From Auricularia sp. M13 (taxonomy: Eukaryota; Basidiomycota; Agaricomycetes; Auriculariales; Auriculariaceae), in contig CM073201.1 of the NCBI GenBank assembly GCA_037042915.1, positions 1 to 64,000 of the forward strand: a stretch of DNA of 64,000 nucleotides. Direction: 5' to 3'. This document shows positions 1 through 10,986 of this stretch, one piece after another (the first letter of the stretch is position 1; every line of letters begins with the position of its first letter). Position numbers and translations under genes: made by a program. A model generated the notes under the pieces. The model was not told the DNA's origin. It saw only the letters and a program-made list of their open reading frames with translations, and did not search any database.

Positions 1-1023
1 GATTTGAGTTAACGATAAGATTCAAAATGAGCAGGGGAAACAGTCTCGCTGTGTTTGCACGACGAGAGCCAGGCCGGCTGGGGCAGCACAGAACACGATG
101 GTCAAGTCGGGGTTGCTGAACGGGAACGAGAAATAAACAAGCAGATTTGCAGATCCATGTGCTTGGTGCGCAAGAGTACGGCTTGCACTTCCTTGAACGC
201 GAAGTTCGAAGTGTAATCGTTCCGAATGAAGCCTAGAGAAAAGCACTGCTGGAAGTCTGAGTGTGAGCCCGGCGCCCGGAGCATGAAATAGCAAATTCCA
301 ACAAGAGTTAATCAGCCTGTTAGTGCGCAACCCGGTGTGGACGATAGATGCGAGGCAAACCATCGAGGGAGGATGACAAGAAGCGGAGGTAGATTGAAGG
401 TCCGCCATCCTCCCGCTGGCTCCAAACTTCCATGTCGCGTTGACGCTATGAGCTCCGATAAGTCACATTCACAAACTCTAGATGATTTGAGTCACGCTTT
501 TTGCAATATAAAGACGCTACGTCGCTTGCGGGTTCTCTGTCGAACTGAATTGTGACCGGAATGGCACTGCGCGTCTGTCCAGCTTCTAACTTATATTCTG
601 ACCTGGGTTATCATGCGCTCAGCCTCTACTTGGTGCTTTTTTTATGAATTCCTATCTGCTTGGGCGCGTAAAACTTCGATATCCGCCAGTCTTTCCGCGA
701 GCGTGGATGCTGCCTGGAGCCAGTCGACCGCGTCGCGCATCCGCCGATGAGAATGACAGGCAGCAATCATCCTGCTGGCGCGCAATTATCTGCATCAACC
801 GCGAGGGCGTACTCGGAGGCCACCAATCACAAATTACAACGAAAGGTATGCATCGCGTCACATTCAGGTACCAAACTTTGCTTATTGAAGCACATAGCGG
901 CGCAAGAGTTGCACAATCCTTTTTTCGCATGCAAAGTAGCGCACAGGACACCTGCGCTTCCCTGAGCGACCGTTTTTAATCGCCCCCTACCACGCCAGCT
1001 GAGTCATCAGATCGCGCGCGACC
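1..1023. other. No gene recognised
   Basis: Open frames on both strands here are short, overlap each other and show no recognisable domain or consistent splice structure. I read this as intergenic DNA upstream of the dehydrogenase gene. Confidence 0.5.
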
Positions 1024-1029
1024 TATAAA
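1024..1029 (+). promoter_or_regulatory. TATA box of the dehydrogenase gene
   Basis: TATAAA lies 71 bases before the chosen start codon at 1100, a normal spacing for a basidiomycete core promoter. The assignment rests on motif and position only. Confidence 0.5.
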
Positions 1030-1099
1030 CCGCGCAGCCGTGCTTGCTGGCAGCAGTAAAACTCCCGCCCAGTCCCCTCCCTCTACCCCCAAAGACAAA

Positions 1100-2022
1100 A
1101 TGCCCGTCTGGCTCGTTACAGGGCACGTCTTCTCCGTCTTGCCCATTTCGAACGTCGTTTGCTGACGTCTGGAGCGCCGCAGAACATCGCGCGGTATCGG
1201 CCTCGAGCTCGCGCGCCAGCTCGCAGCCAACAAGGCTAACACCGTCATCGCGACGTGCCGCAACCCGTCCAGCGCGACCGCGCTCTCGCAGATCGCGGGC
1301 GTGCACGTATTGCCGCTCGATATCACGTCCGATGAGTCTGTCAAGGCCGCGTTTGAGAAGACCAAGGAGATTCTGGGGACGGACAAGGGCATCGACTATC
1401 TGATTAACAACGCTGGAATCGTGGGTGATTTAGTATTTGCGAAGAGTTGCTGGTCTCACTCAGAGATGCTGCAGGGCGGCAACGATTCGGTCGACGACGC
1501 GACACCGGAAGAGCTGCAGCGCCAGTTCGCGACGCACGTCATCGGCCCGCTGCGCGTCTTTCGCACCTTCCGCCCGCTCGTGGAGAAGGGGGAGCGCAAG
1601 GTCGTGGTGAACGTCACGAGCGGCCTCGCGAGTATCGGGCTCGACCTCGGCCCAAAGAATGCGAGTTACAGCATCGCTAAGGCCGGCATGAACATGCTCG
1701 TACGTCGCATCCTGCAGCTGTCGTCAGTGAAAGATGCTGAAAACTTTGTGCTAGACCTACAAGATGTCGAAGCAACACCCCGACCTGACGATATTCCTGC
1801 TCGATCCTGGCTGGATCAAAACTGGTAAGTTAGCCTCGAATTGTCGCTCGTGCGCAAGTCTTTCACGCCACTTACCACGACGCCGTAGATATGGGTGGAC
1901 CTGGCGCGTTCCTTGAAGTCGACTATGCGGTGTCGAAGCACATTGCGCTCTACGAGCAGGCGACGCTGGCGACACATTCTGGGAGGTTTTTTGGTCACGA
2001 AGGAAATGAACTACCCTGGTAG
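1100..2022 (+). CDS. Short-chain dehydrogenase/reductase (carbonyl-reductase-like)
   Basis: This should be a cytosolic NAD(P)H-dependent oxidoreductase of the classical SDR fold; the substrate cannot be told. Five exons (1100-1122, 1183-1420, 1466-1699, 1755-1824, 1889-2022) give 232 aa in one frame. Seen: the Rossmann nucleotide motif TGTSRGIG near residue 8, LINNAGI near residue 83, a serine in VNVTSG, and the catalytic YSIAK tetrad tyrosine and lysine near residue 157. The C-terminal DPGWIKTDMGGPG matches the family's conserved tail. Length is normal for an intracellular SDR. The first intron begins GC rather than GT (1123-1182) and is the only way to form TGTSRGIG. The second intron needs an AG two bases past the first candidate to hold frame. 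No disabling change was seen, and there is no neighbouring pathway gene to suggest a substrate. Confidence 0.87.
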
Positions 2023-3571
2023 TGTCAGCGGCTGGGTAATTCTACCACAAGCTACCGTTACAGTAGCGCACTATATTGACCTTGCGATGAAAAATGTGCC
2101 AATAGCTAAAAAAAACGAGCGAACTGTTCAGGATCAAAGAATTGAAGCTCCGTTCCGCTCCTTGCCCAGCACACTCTTCGCGATTGACCGCCATGGCGCC
2201 TGCGCAACGCTTTATGTCAGTCTCGAGAAAGCTATGCCTTCAGGACCATTGGCAGTCAGCGACTGCGCCGGAGGGCCAACTGAATTGCCGCTTCTTGACC
2301 CCGACCTCGACCACGTTCGCCTCGAAGACTAGCACTGATGCCGGCTGCACTCTACGGCTTAAAGGGCTCTTGTTGAACATATGAACCGGATTCATTGCTC
2401 GTTTAGAGCTTGCTCTTACCGCGGCTCATGCACTGGCTATGCAGAATGCTCAGACCGCGTGATTTGAAGGGCTCCCGTATGCTCGTTCTTCGGCTTAAAT
2501 CCTAGCTTCAACGATGCTGTATTTGTTGCAACGTGCTATTTTCCTTCATTTGGTCTGTCGGCACTAGCGGACGGTTGCGCTCGCTGGCACGTAGCGTTGG
2601 GGACAAACTCTGTGATGACCTGCTATCGATTTCATGGACCCGCGATCCTTTCGCACCGCGCCAAACTTATCTAATTGGTCCTAAGCTACAGCGATGGCTG
2701 TTGTGTGCTGCTCCATCCAGCAACATTCCTTTTCTCCTCGAACACGTGGCTCGACTTTGTTGTCATCGGTGCAACTCTTTGGTACGATGGCCGCTACTTG
2801 GACTCTCCGCGCCCCGTGTATCAGGCCCTGCAGTTGAATTCGGCCAAGCAGAAACTGGAACGCTTGCGCGCCTTCGCGTCACAGTCACTGTTGTGCACAG
2901 AGCGAGCTCATTACGTGGAATCCCCTGCCTTATCGCCCCGATCAGCCCCGTGGACACGACGGGCCAGTACTCAGTTTTCCGATTCTCTGCGGTGCGACCT
3001 CTTGGGATCACCTGACTGTGCAGGAAACAGTAATTTAGTCAGTGAGTCTCGTGTTGATATGTTTCGCCGTCCAATCCCCACTTAACCTGCATGGACGCTC
3101 GTGATTCAGTCGCCTTGCTATGTTTATCTGCCATACCAACAGACGCGCTGTAAGGCGCAAAGTGACGCGCTTTCATGGACGGTCTTCTCGCATTCGTGGA
3201 CCGTAGCTATGCCTCCAGCCAGGCGGACGGCTGAAGGTCGGGTGAAAGCTCCACTCCGGGAATGGCTGAACGTTGCTCAATGCTATTTCCAGGTCGACAC
3301 ACAGGATCTGAGTTACTTCGTGTGATAATGATATGTGCGCTTCCATCCTTTCCACTAGTTTGACTCTCATGCGAGGCAGCTCATGCAACGTGTATAAAGT
3401 CGCCATGCGGTTTCCGGCGCGACTTCCCCGAATTCCCTGGCGGCTATTATTTGCGTCTGCGCGCGTGGCACGGTGAAATCCCGGTATTATGTCTACTTCT
3501 TACATACATGCTGGTCGCCACTCGTGCCTTCGAGTTTCCGTTCCTGGCCAGGTCGATGCCGCCTGGACGCG
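2023..3571. other. Intergenic, no gene recognised
   Basis: The longest open frame here (about 160 codons near 2.5-3.0 kb) has no recognisable motif and overlaps equally open frames on the other strand. I see no gene or repeat. Confidence 0.5.
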
Positions 3572-3577
3572 TATAAA
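3572..3577 (+). promoter_or_regulatory. TATA box of the AA9 gene
   Basis: TATAAA lies 56 bases before the start codon at 3633. It is the only TATA element close upstream of the LPMO gene. Confidence 0.55.
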
Positions 3578-3632
3578 TGCAGGACGGCTTCGTAAGGCAG
3601 CGACAGAGTCATCAGCCCTCTCCACCCAGACG

Positions 3633-4469
3633 ATGAAGTTCGCCGCCCTCGCCGCTTTTGCCGCACTTGCGCAGTGCGCGTCCGCGCACTGTACGTCCTT
3701 AGCCATATCATACATCCACGAGCGCATGCTGACGCGCTGTTATAGACATCTGGACGACGCTCATCGCGGGAAGCACGACGTCCACGGCGGCCGTGCGCGT
3801 GCCGGCGAACAACTCGCCCGTGACGTCGCCCACGGCGTCCAACTTCCTGTGCAACACCGTCGGCACGCCCGCGACACAGACGCTCTCAGTGACTGCGGGC
3901 TCGACCATCGGCTTCAAGCTCGACAACACCTTGTACCACCTTGGTCCTGCTGCGATCTACCTCGGCAAGGTGCCCAGCGGGCAGACTGCTGCCAGCTGGG
4001 ACGGCTCGGGCGCGGACTGGTTCAAGGTGTGTGCGAATTGTGATGCGGTTCATTTAACTGCTGACTTGTGTCGTGTTGTAGATTGCTGAGTGGGGGGCAA
4101 CGTACCCCAATGGGCGCAACTCGGCCATGTCCTTCGCGGACTTCAACGCTAGTCAGCTGACCACGACGCTGCCAAAGAGCATCCCCAACGGCGAGGTACG
4201 GTGTTTCCATCCAGCTCAAGGGGCCCGCTGGAATTGATTACATTCCGCAGTACCTGGTCCGCATCGAGCAGATCGGCCTGCACGTCGTCAACGCGCCGCA
4301 ATGGTACATCTCCTGCGCGCAGATCAGTGTCACGGGCGGCGGCTCCGCGAGCCCGGCCACGGTCGCCTTCCCGCCGTACAAGGCGACCGACCCCGGCCTC
4401 ACCGTCGACATCTACAACGTCCCGGCGCCGGACTACGTCGTGCCTGGCCCGCGTCCGTTCACTGGATGA
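3633..4469 (+). CDS. AA9 lytic polysaccharide monooxygenase (former GH61)
   Basis: This is a secreted copper enzyme that oxidatively cleaves cellulose or related glucans. Four exons (3633-3690, 3746-4026, 4082-4195, 4251-4469; introns 55 nt each) give 223 aa. A signal peptide, MKFAALAAFAALAQCASA, ends directly before His, which becomes the N-terminal copper-binding histidine (mature start HYIWTTLIAG). The second copper ligand fits the His of LYHLGPAAIYL, matching the family's GHPGPV region. The axial tyrosine fits QWYISCAQI near the C-terminus. The length is that of a single-domain AA9; no CBM1 cellulose-binding domain follows. Introns are in frame and splice sites are canonical. The residue before Gly-Pro is Leu rather than the more usual Pro or Thr. 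This is an ordinary plant-biomass decay gene and points to a saprotrophic lifestyle. Confidence 0.93.
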
Positions 4470-6180
4470 ACTGGAGCGACTCGATTCATCCCTGCCTGCG
4501 TCAATGTGTAATTACCGTACTTATGCCCCATTTCTCTACCAATTTTTGATGTTCCGACCATGCAGAAAGCCGTTAGAGCAGGGCCGTGCACCGTAGCGCC
4601 TGGCGGATATAACGGCGAACATGCGCCGGAGTTGGACGTGACGTGTCAACTCCGCTCAGACGCCTCTCTCCTCGCGCCTTCCCTGTTCCATCCAATTTGC
4701 GCCCTCGGAAGCGCAATATACACGCTCTTCTCGCTCTATGCGTACAAAATATCTGCCACCAAGGCTGGCGCTACCACCAGACTCGCCAACGTCATGCGCT
4801 CCCGACGGCGCTGCTACCAACAGTTCAAACGTGCCAGCACGATATGCGCCAGTGCGGACGGCGCTTGCGGCATTTACTGACCGTGTTTACACCCATCGCT
4901 CGTTATGAACTTTATGCGCCTCGATCATGAACGGCAGCGTAGGATTTAACGACTTGACGAAGTCTGCGGCGCAGTTAGCTGGCTTGGCATCTGTACCCGT
5001 CCCACATAAGCTTTGGACTACTTCAGTGGTTCCGCTGTTATAGAGCTCCTGACTTGAGCCAGCTTACAGCCCTGCGCCCAACGTGTGCTTGCTCCACTTC
5101 AGCATGCGGAATGATGATATTGGACATGGGTGAGTCTTAGATGGATGGCAGTGCGGTCTGTCTCCTGTACTTGCTTATGGATTAAGCAGGCCCTGGACTA
5201 CTGGACTCCATCCCGGACTTCACCCACGCGACAAATGGTCGCTCCACTTGAGCAGGTGAAATGATGCTCAACACGAGATAAACTTGTGGACCTTCATTAC
5301 ACCCTCACGGACGTAGCCTCCACAATCCCTGGACTATATCCGCCGCGTCGCGCTGCATCGAGTCTACCGCGTAGGGCGGACTGGGCCATTGCAACGATTA
5401 TCTTCCATCGTAAAGTCTGCAAAGGAGACTAGGACTGGGCGCTCACCTCGAAGTCAATGGAATGGCCGAGCTCCCTTATTTCAGTATGGTATGAGCGTCT
5501 TGAAACTAAACTGAATTCCTGACGCATACCCTTATGACCAGATTCTCAGCGCCTCTACAGGCCTCAACATTGTAGGCGGCAACGATGCACGAACAATCGC
5601 GAGCGCCCATATGACTTCCTGCAGCTCTTCTGCGCTTGACCGCGTCAACAGCTCCGTGAAGGGTGAGACATCTGCGAGCGTTTCAACACATACCGCGTCT
5701 GCTTCCAATCCGGATTGAGCCCGACCCTTGTGGTCCCGACGCAGTGCCACCTCGGCGACAGTGTCAATATGATCGACAGTCTGTTTGGATCTGCACCTTT
5801 ACGCAGGCATTGGGGACGATTTGCAACCTCCCGTTATCATCCCGGCGACTGGCTCGAAACTCAAGGCACGCTAACTGCGTGGCAACGGTACGGAACTTTG
5901 TCTGTACAACGGATTTTCGTGGGTTCGCTGACGGAAATACGCTCATAGCTACCGAGGATGAACTTACAGCGCATTTGTGTTAGCAGCTGGCTTTGTATGG
6001 AAGCGAAGATGTCGGTGGTGCGCTAGGTAGCCGACAGCGACCGAAGCACGGGATGTTGGGAAGCGCCGTCGCCATCAGCGACCGGCGGATTGATATCCGT
6101 CGTCCGGCGATCCCATTCTCCAGCTTGTCCTCTTTCTCCAACTTCGCGCGCGCGTCGTGCAGAGCGTAGCGTAGCTGGGC
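4470..6180. other. Intergenic, no gene recognised
   Basis: Only short frames without domains occur. Around 5.0-5.3 kb phrases such as GCTCCACTT recur loosely, but I could not define a repeat unit. The stretch separates the LPMO from the SLATT gene. Confidence 0.45.
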
Positions 6181-7919
6181 ATGAGCGGCGAGGTGCGCTT
6201 CGAATTCTGCCGCGTGCCTGCCGCGTGCTCATTCTAGCCGCTGGATTCTTTTCTTTCTTTCCGCAGGCCAAGCACCCGCAGCAGCCCGCCGTGCGCGAGC
6301 TGTTCCCCGCCGTCGTCAGCGCGCTGGAGAACCGCCTGCTGTCCGCCGTCGAGCGCGCCGTCACGCCAAACCCGAACGCGAACGCGCCGTCGTCGTCCGC
6401 TCTGCCGCCGTCACACGCGCCACAGGAGCAGCCCGCGTCGCAGCAGCAGCACCAAGATCCGTACGGGGCCCCACAGCAACAGCACCACCAACACCAGCAG
6501 CCACAGCTCCACGACTCGCCACACGCCTCGATGGACGACCACAGGACGACGGCCACGGGCAGCACGACGCTGCAGCCACTCCTCGCGCCGCCCTCGACGT
6601 CGGGCTACGCTGCGGACCAGCGCCCGCCACAGCACGACCCGTCCCGGGGATCTCCGCCGCCGCCGACGCCGGCGAAGGAGCGCGTGGTGTCGATGAGCGA
6701 GAAGGACGTGACGGACTCGCGCATGATGCCCGTGCCGCAGCCCGCCGCGGCCTACCAGCCGTCGCGCCACCCGTCCGTCGCGTACCGCGACCAGGGGCCG
6801 TACCCACAGGTCCCGCTCTCGCGCCCGCCGACCATGCGCCGCGCGAGCCAGGTCGACTGGATCGTGCCGACGCGGCCGGACGACCGGGTGCGCCGTGGTC
6901 TCGTTCTACTGTATCTGCGCAGCGCCCCCGCTAACAGAACCCCTCGCGCAGACACGGGACACGGTGGCGCGGCGTTTGCAGCCGACCATCGAAGTCGCAA
7001 GAAAACGGCACGTCGCGCTGGAGGCGAAAGGTGCGCGCCGCTCTACCCTCCTTGTCGCGCTCGCCGCTAACGCCTCGCCAGCCAAGCTCTTCGGCCGCTC
7101 GCTCAATGCTGCTATCGGCCTGCAGATCGTCGTTGGCGCGCTCATCACGGGCCTCGCGGCGGTTACTACAGGGCGGCAGGTGCGTTACCGGTTAGCGCCA
7201 AACTGCCCCGCAAATCTTGCTCATGTGCATGAACAGACGTCCATCATGACTTCGGTGCTTGGTGCGCTTTCCATCCCTGCAAATCCCTCGTACTACCGCG
7301 CTAATTACACATTGGCTTTGTCTCCTCCATCCTCCCCACGTCTCGTCTGCAGGCGCGTTCTCCACGATCATCGGCTCGTTCCTCGCGCGCATGCGCGGCA
7401 CGTCCGAGCCCGACCTCTCAAAATCCAGGGCGAAGGGGTACGACCGCTTCCTGCGAGCGTGCGAGGCGTTCCTCGTGGACTTTGGCGAGGAACCGGCGCG
7501 AGAGCATATTGACAAGATCAATGGGTTCCGCCAGGAGTTCGAGGAGCTCGAGGGCAGCGCGAACGCGTGCGTGTCTTTTATTTCTTCGTTCCTGTCCTCT
7601 TTATCTCTTCATCTTTCTTGCTTTTTGCTTTCTCCGCTTAGCTCGCCATATGCGGTGCGGTGACGTTGACGTTGGCGCCGTCGCTGGGACGTTCTCATTT
7701 CCCTTCTGCCGCGCGCCAGCGCACTCTCGTCCATTCCTCTCCACCACCTGCTTTCACTCCTCATGCTCCATCACGCCTTGCTCGTCCAGTTCGGCGCAAT
7801 ACTGCACCTTCGACGTTCCCTCTTGTCCTCGCGCAGTCTCACCCTTCCAAGTGCTGCGGATCTATCTCTTGCTGACGCCCGTCCGCTTTCGCAGAGAACA
7901 GAAGGGCAACAACGTCTAA
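6181..7919 (+). CDS. Fungal SLATT-domain two-TM protein
   Basis: The C-terminal half is the fungal version of the SLATT domain (SMODS and SLOG-associating two-TM effector), a membrane-embedded fold that in bacteria serves as a predicted cell-suicide or pore effector; the fungal role is unknown. A seven-exon model gives 357 aa: 6181-6192, 6267-6887, 6952-7030, 7082-7179, 7237-7261, 7353-7566 and 7895-7919. Residues 1-210 are low-complexity, rich in Gln, His and Pro. Then come an amphipathic helix (TIEVARKRHVALEAKAK) and two hydrophobic segments, GLQIVVGALITGLAAVTTG and SVLGAFSTIIGSFLARM, followed by a charged tail (EHIDKINGFRQEFEEL). The domain assignment rests on the two-helix pattern with TTGRQTSI between them. 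The 12-nt first exon and the 328-nt last intron are the least certain parts. Confidence 0.8.
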
Positions 7920-8185
7920 GCCACGTTCATCCCTCCGCATCCATAGTCTCTTCTCACATGTCCATGTCCCCGTTTTTCGCACGCATGCACACTGACACAC
8001 ATACATAGCACATCACCACCCGCACACTGCATGGATCCACGTTCGTTTCGCTTGTCGTTAGTTTTGCCCCGTCGCTGTCGCGTATATCACATCCCGCTTG
8101 GTTTTCTTTTGTTGCATACTTGACGTAGTTGGTAATCACTACTTGGTTGGATGAAGTCAGGTCGAAACGCGAGCTGACACACGTA

Positions 8186-10064
8186 CAGTCATGGACCGGT
8201 CCTTGACACAGAACTTTGAATTTCGCCTACCGGACCTTGTAATTTACTTCCCCTTTCAAAATTTCTTCACAGTCCACTCGAGATATGTCTTGGCCATCCT
8301 CTAAAAAAGTTTCAGGTCGGGAGAATCTGTTACAGGTGAGAACGAGCACGATTCTCTGACCGGGTGCAAAACGGCCAAACCCGGCTCCTTGACACAGGCC
8401 TCGTCCGACTCGGTTGCCCGCCACCCACCCGCTACTCGAGCACATCTACGATACCTAGTGCCCCGAGATTGACTTTAATCATATCACTGTGCTATCTAGT
8501 ACAGACTGCGATATAAATTGCGCTTTATCGACCACTACAAGCTGTCCTCATCGGTATCACCGTCACCGTCATCAGCAGGCTCATTCTCCTTGTCCTGTGA
8601 GTCTAGAGGTGGCAGATCGGCACGCTTAGGGCGCATAGGCTTTTTGGGGAGGTCCTTGACACGAGTGCCAGCAGATCTGAGGACTTCGCACCTTGCCTGC
8701 CACTCTGCGACATCGGCCGTGTACTTCGCCATCCAACTCGCCCACAACTCATCAATCTCGGCCTTCCGACGGCTCCTCGTGTCTTTGGCGGCCTTCCGGC
8801 GCTCCTTATCACATTGTTCGGCTACACGTCGAGCCTCGTCGGCCTCCAGAGCCTCAACAAATTGAGAGTCGGTGAGTACGCGACCGTGACCATTTGGGAA
8901 GTGGCTGCGTGATGCAGCTTGATCTCGGCTCTCCCTGCCGTGCAGAGCGTCGGTGAGCTTTGTCAGGTGCAAATGCTGCAAGACCAGCTGCGCGTTGGCA
9001 TCCTCCAGCATCGAGCTGCGGCAGAAGACGTGATGCTTCGCAAGATCAAGGCTCGCGGCAAGTTCTGCTGCATGTCGCTCCAGCTCTGTGCGGCTCATGT
9101 CCTTGACCCTTTTTCCAGATGTCAGAGACCAATTGGGCTCGGGAAATTCGGGAGCGGACTGTATGACTGGAGCCTGCAAGGCAGCGCGCACTTCGGCAGA
9201 GGTTGCACGTGCAGGGGCGACGAGGTAAGAAGCGCGAGTGGTTGAAAGAGCAGCGGCAAGCGGTCTCATCCTCTTCGAAGGTGTGAATAGCGAAGGGTCG
9301 ACGTCGAGCAAAGGCCTCCGCTTTGGTGTGCAAGGCACTGTGATGCGCGATGGGGTCGAAAGGAGGACGGGATCGATTGGTGGAGCTGGGCTTGAGCTGG
9401 AGCAAGGCTCCGGATTTGCTGGCAGGTGCGTGTCCATGTCAATGTCGAAAGCAGAGCGCGGAAGAGCACTGAATGCAGCGACAACTGCTCGCACAGGGCT
9501 GGATTGGGGCTGTGGGAAGCTACCGCGAGTAGAATTCCCACGGCTGGGGCGCGCCTTCGCAAGCACAACACTTGGGTTGTAGGGGAAAATTCCGGTCGCA
9601 GAGAAGGCCGCCTTCACAGTTTCTGGTGTCAATGCCTCTCGAATAGACTCGCCAAAGATGCCCGCAAAGTCGGATTTCTTGACTGGGCCGTACTTCGACT
9701 CGAACACAGCAACCTTCTCTGACCAGACACGCTTGAGGACTGAGAAGCATGCAACGTCCAAGCCTTGGGAGACATGAGTCGTGTGTGGTGGAAGGGCAAC
9801 AATCTTGATGTTGTGTTCAATCCCGTAGCGGATGAATGCAGGTGCAAGATGCAATGCGTGGCAGTCGAGAAAAAGCGTGCGTTCTTCACCGTTGGATGCT
9901 GCACCGTGACTTCCTAATCAATACCTAAAAAAATGGCATATTCTGGTAGAAGAAACCTATTTACACCTAGAAAAAATGGAGGGATAATTTTTGGGGCCCA
10001 TTTACAAGCGCAAGAAGCGATTGTGTCAAGGACCGGTGCCGTTTCAAGGACCGGTCCATGACTG
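8186..10064 (-). mobile_element. Internally deleted pogo/Fot1 (Tc1-mariner) element
   Basis: Both ends read CAGTCATGGACCGGTCCTTG in inverted orientation (8186 onward; 10064 backward) and are flanked by the TA target dinucleotide at 8184-8185 and 10065-10066. This defines a 1,879 bp pogo-type DNA transposon. The core GGACCGGT/CCTTGACAC motif is repeated just inside each end (around 8382-8400 and 10024-10037). Only the 3-prime half of the transposase gene is present, so the copy cannot encode its own enzyme. Its TIR differs from that of the intact pogo element at 10987, so the two belong to different subfamilies. Confidence 0.92.
8535..9910 (-). pseudogene. Pogo/Fot1 transposase, C-terminal part only
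   Basis: The open frame encodes the second half of a DDE-1 superfamily catalytic domain: a second aspartate in LFLDCHALHLAP, then PPHTTHVSQGLDVACFSVLK and a third-carboxylate region. After that comes a linker rich in Pro and Ser, a charged region (DEARRVAEQCDKERRKA) and an acidic tail. The DNA-binding N-terminus (HTH and CENP-B-like domains) and the first catalytic aspartate are missing. The frame is closed by a stop just upstream of the remaining part. The layout matches the intact transposase at 11277-13560 domain for domain where they overlap, but the sequences are well diverged. Confidence 0.85.
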
Positions 10065-10195
10065 TAATATGAAATTTGTTATCAAACAACATTCCGATTA
10101 TCCAGAAAGACCCATTGATCCAGCTTCACAGGCCGCCTGAGTGCGCTCATTCTTCGTCCATCGCCTCCAGAAGACGGAAGCGAATGTCCCGCCAC

Positions 10196-10869
10196 TAAGG
10201 CTGCAACTAAATTAATTACTTACTAAGTATAATTAATTAACAGCCTATATAAATATAATTAGAGTACAGACATCTGTATTTTCGAGTAATTAGTTATAAT
10301 TAATTGTATCTGTATGCTGACTTGATGAGGGCTCAGATCAACTGAGATGCAGTTAGGGAGAGGTATTCTACAGCTAAGGCACCTCACTGAGGCCTTTCAG
10401 CCATGCTTGTGAAGGTCCTTGAGGATACGGAAGACCGCCAAGCTTCTTATAAGTTGCCAAACTCATTTTCTGCAGTATACTGGCATAGTACTGCATCTAA
10501 AACCAAGCTATAGGGACTCCTAGTGACTAATCACATCCTTGAGGAGCATGTATGGTATCCTAGTCATCAGTCATGCCATGTCTTGGATCCTCCTTCCTAA
10601 TTTGGACATACTCTGACCGAAACGGGTTTCTTGCTTCATCCCCACTTTGCATGCATTTCAACACGTCTAGGACCTTGTGTGACCAGGATATATAGTTACA
10701 AACACATGTATAATGTAGTCATCAGTTGTATACACTGAGTATAACTTGTCATCATTGGTACTTGATCTGATATAGATATAACTAGTTATAATTAATTAAT
10801 ACTAATTACATACTGAATTTAAATAAAGTACGGCGAGGTGTACTTATATTTAAATTAGTTGCAGCCTTA
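10196..10869. mobile_element. AT-rich hAT-like MITE
   Basis: A 674 bp, strongly AT-rich stretch begins TAAGGCTGCAACTAA and ends with its exact reverse complement. It is flanked by perfect 8 bp direct repeats CCCGCCAC (10188-10195 and 10870-10877). The 8 bp duplication, short TIR and lack of coding capacity fit a non-autonomous hAT element. It sits inside the last coding part of the BTB gene. Confidence 0.88.
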
Positions 10870-10986
10870 CCCGCCACTCGTACTGCGGAAAATAGCAGCC
10901 ACCCCATCCACATGTTACATTCTTGACTGCATCCAATTTCTCTTGCACCCATTCGTTTGACTCGAGAGCCTCGATTGATGGCACTA

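Noticed and set aside
2533-3085. Overlapping 136-160 codon frames
   Set aside because: No domains, no splice structure, and several frames are open at once, as expected by chance in GC-rich DNA.
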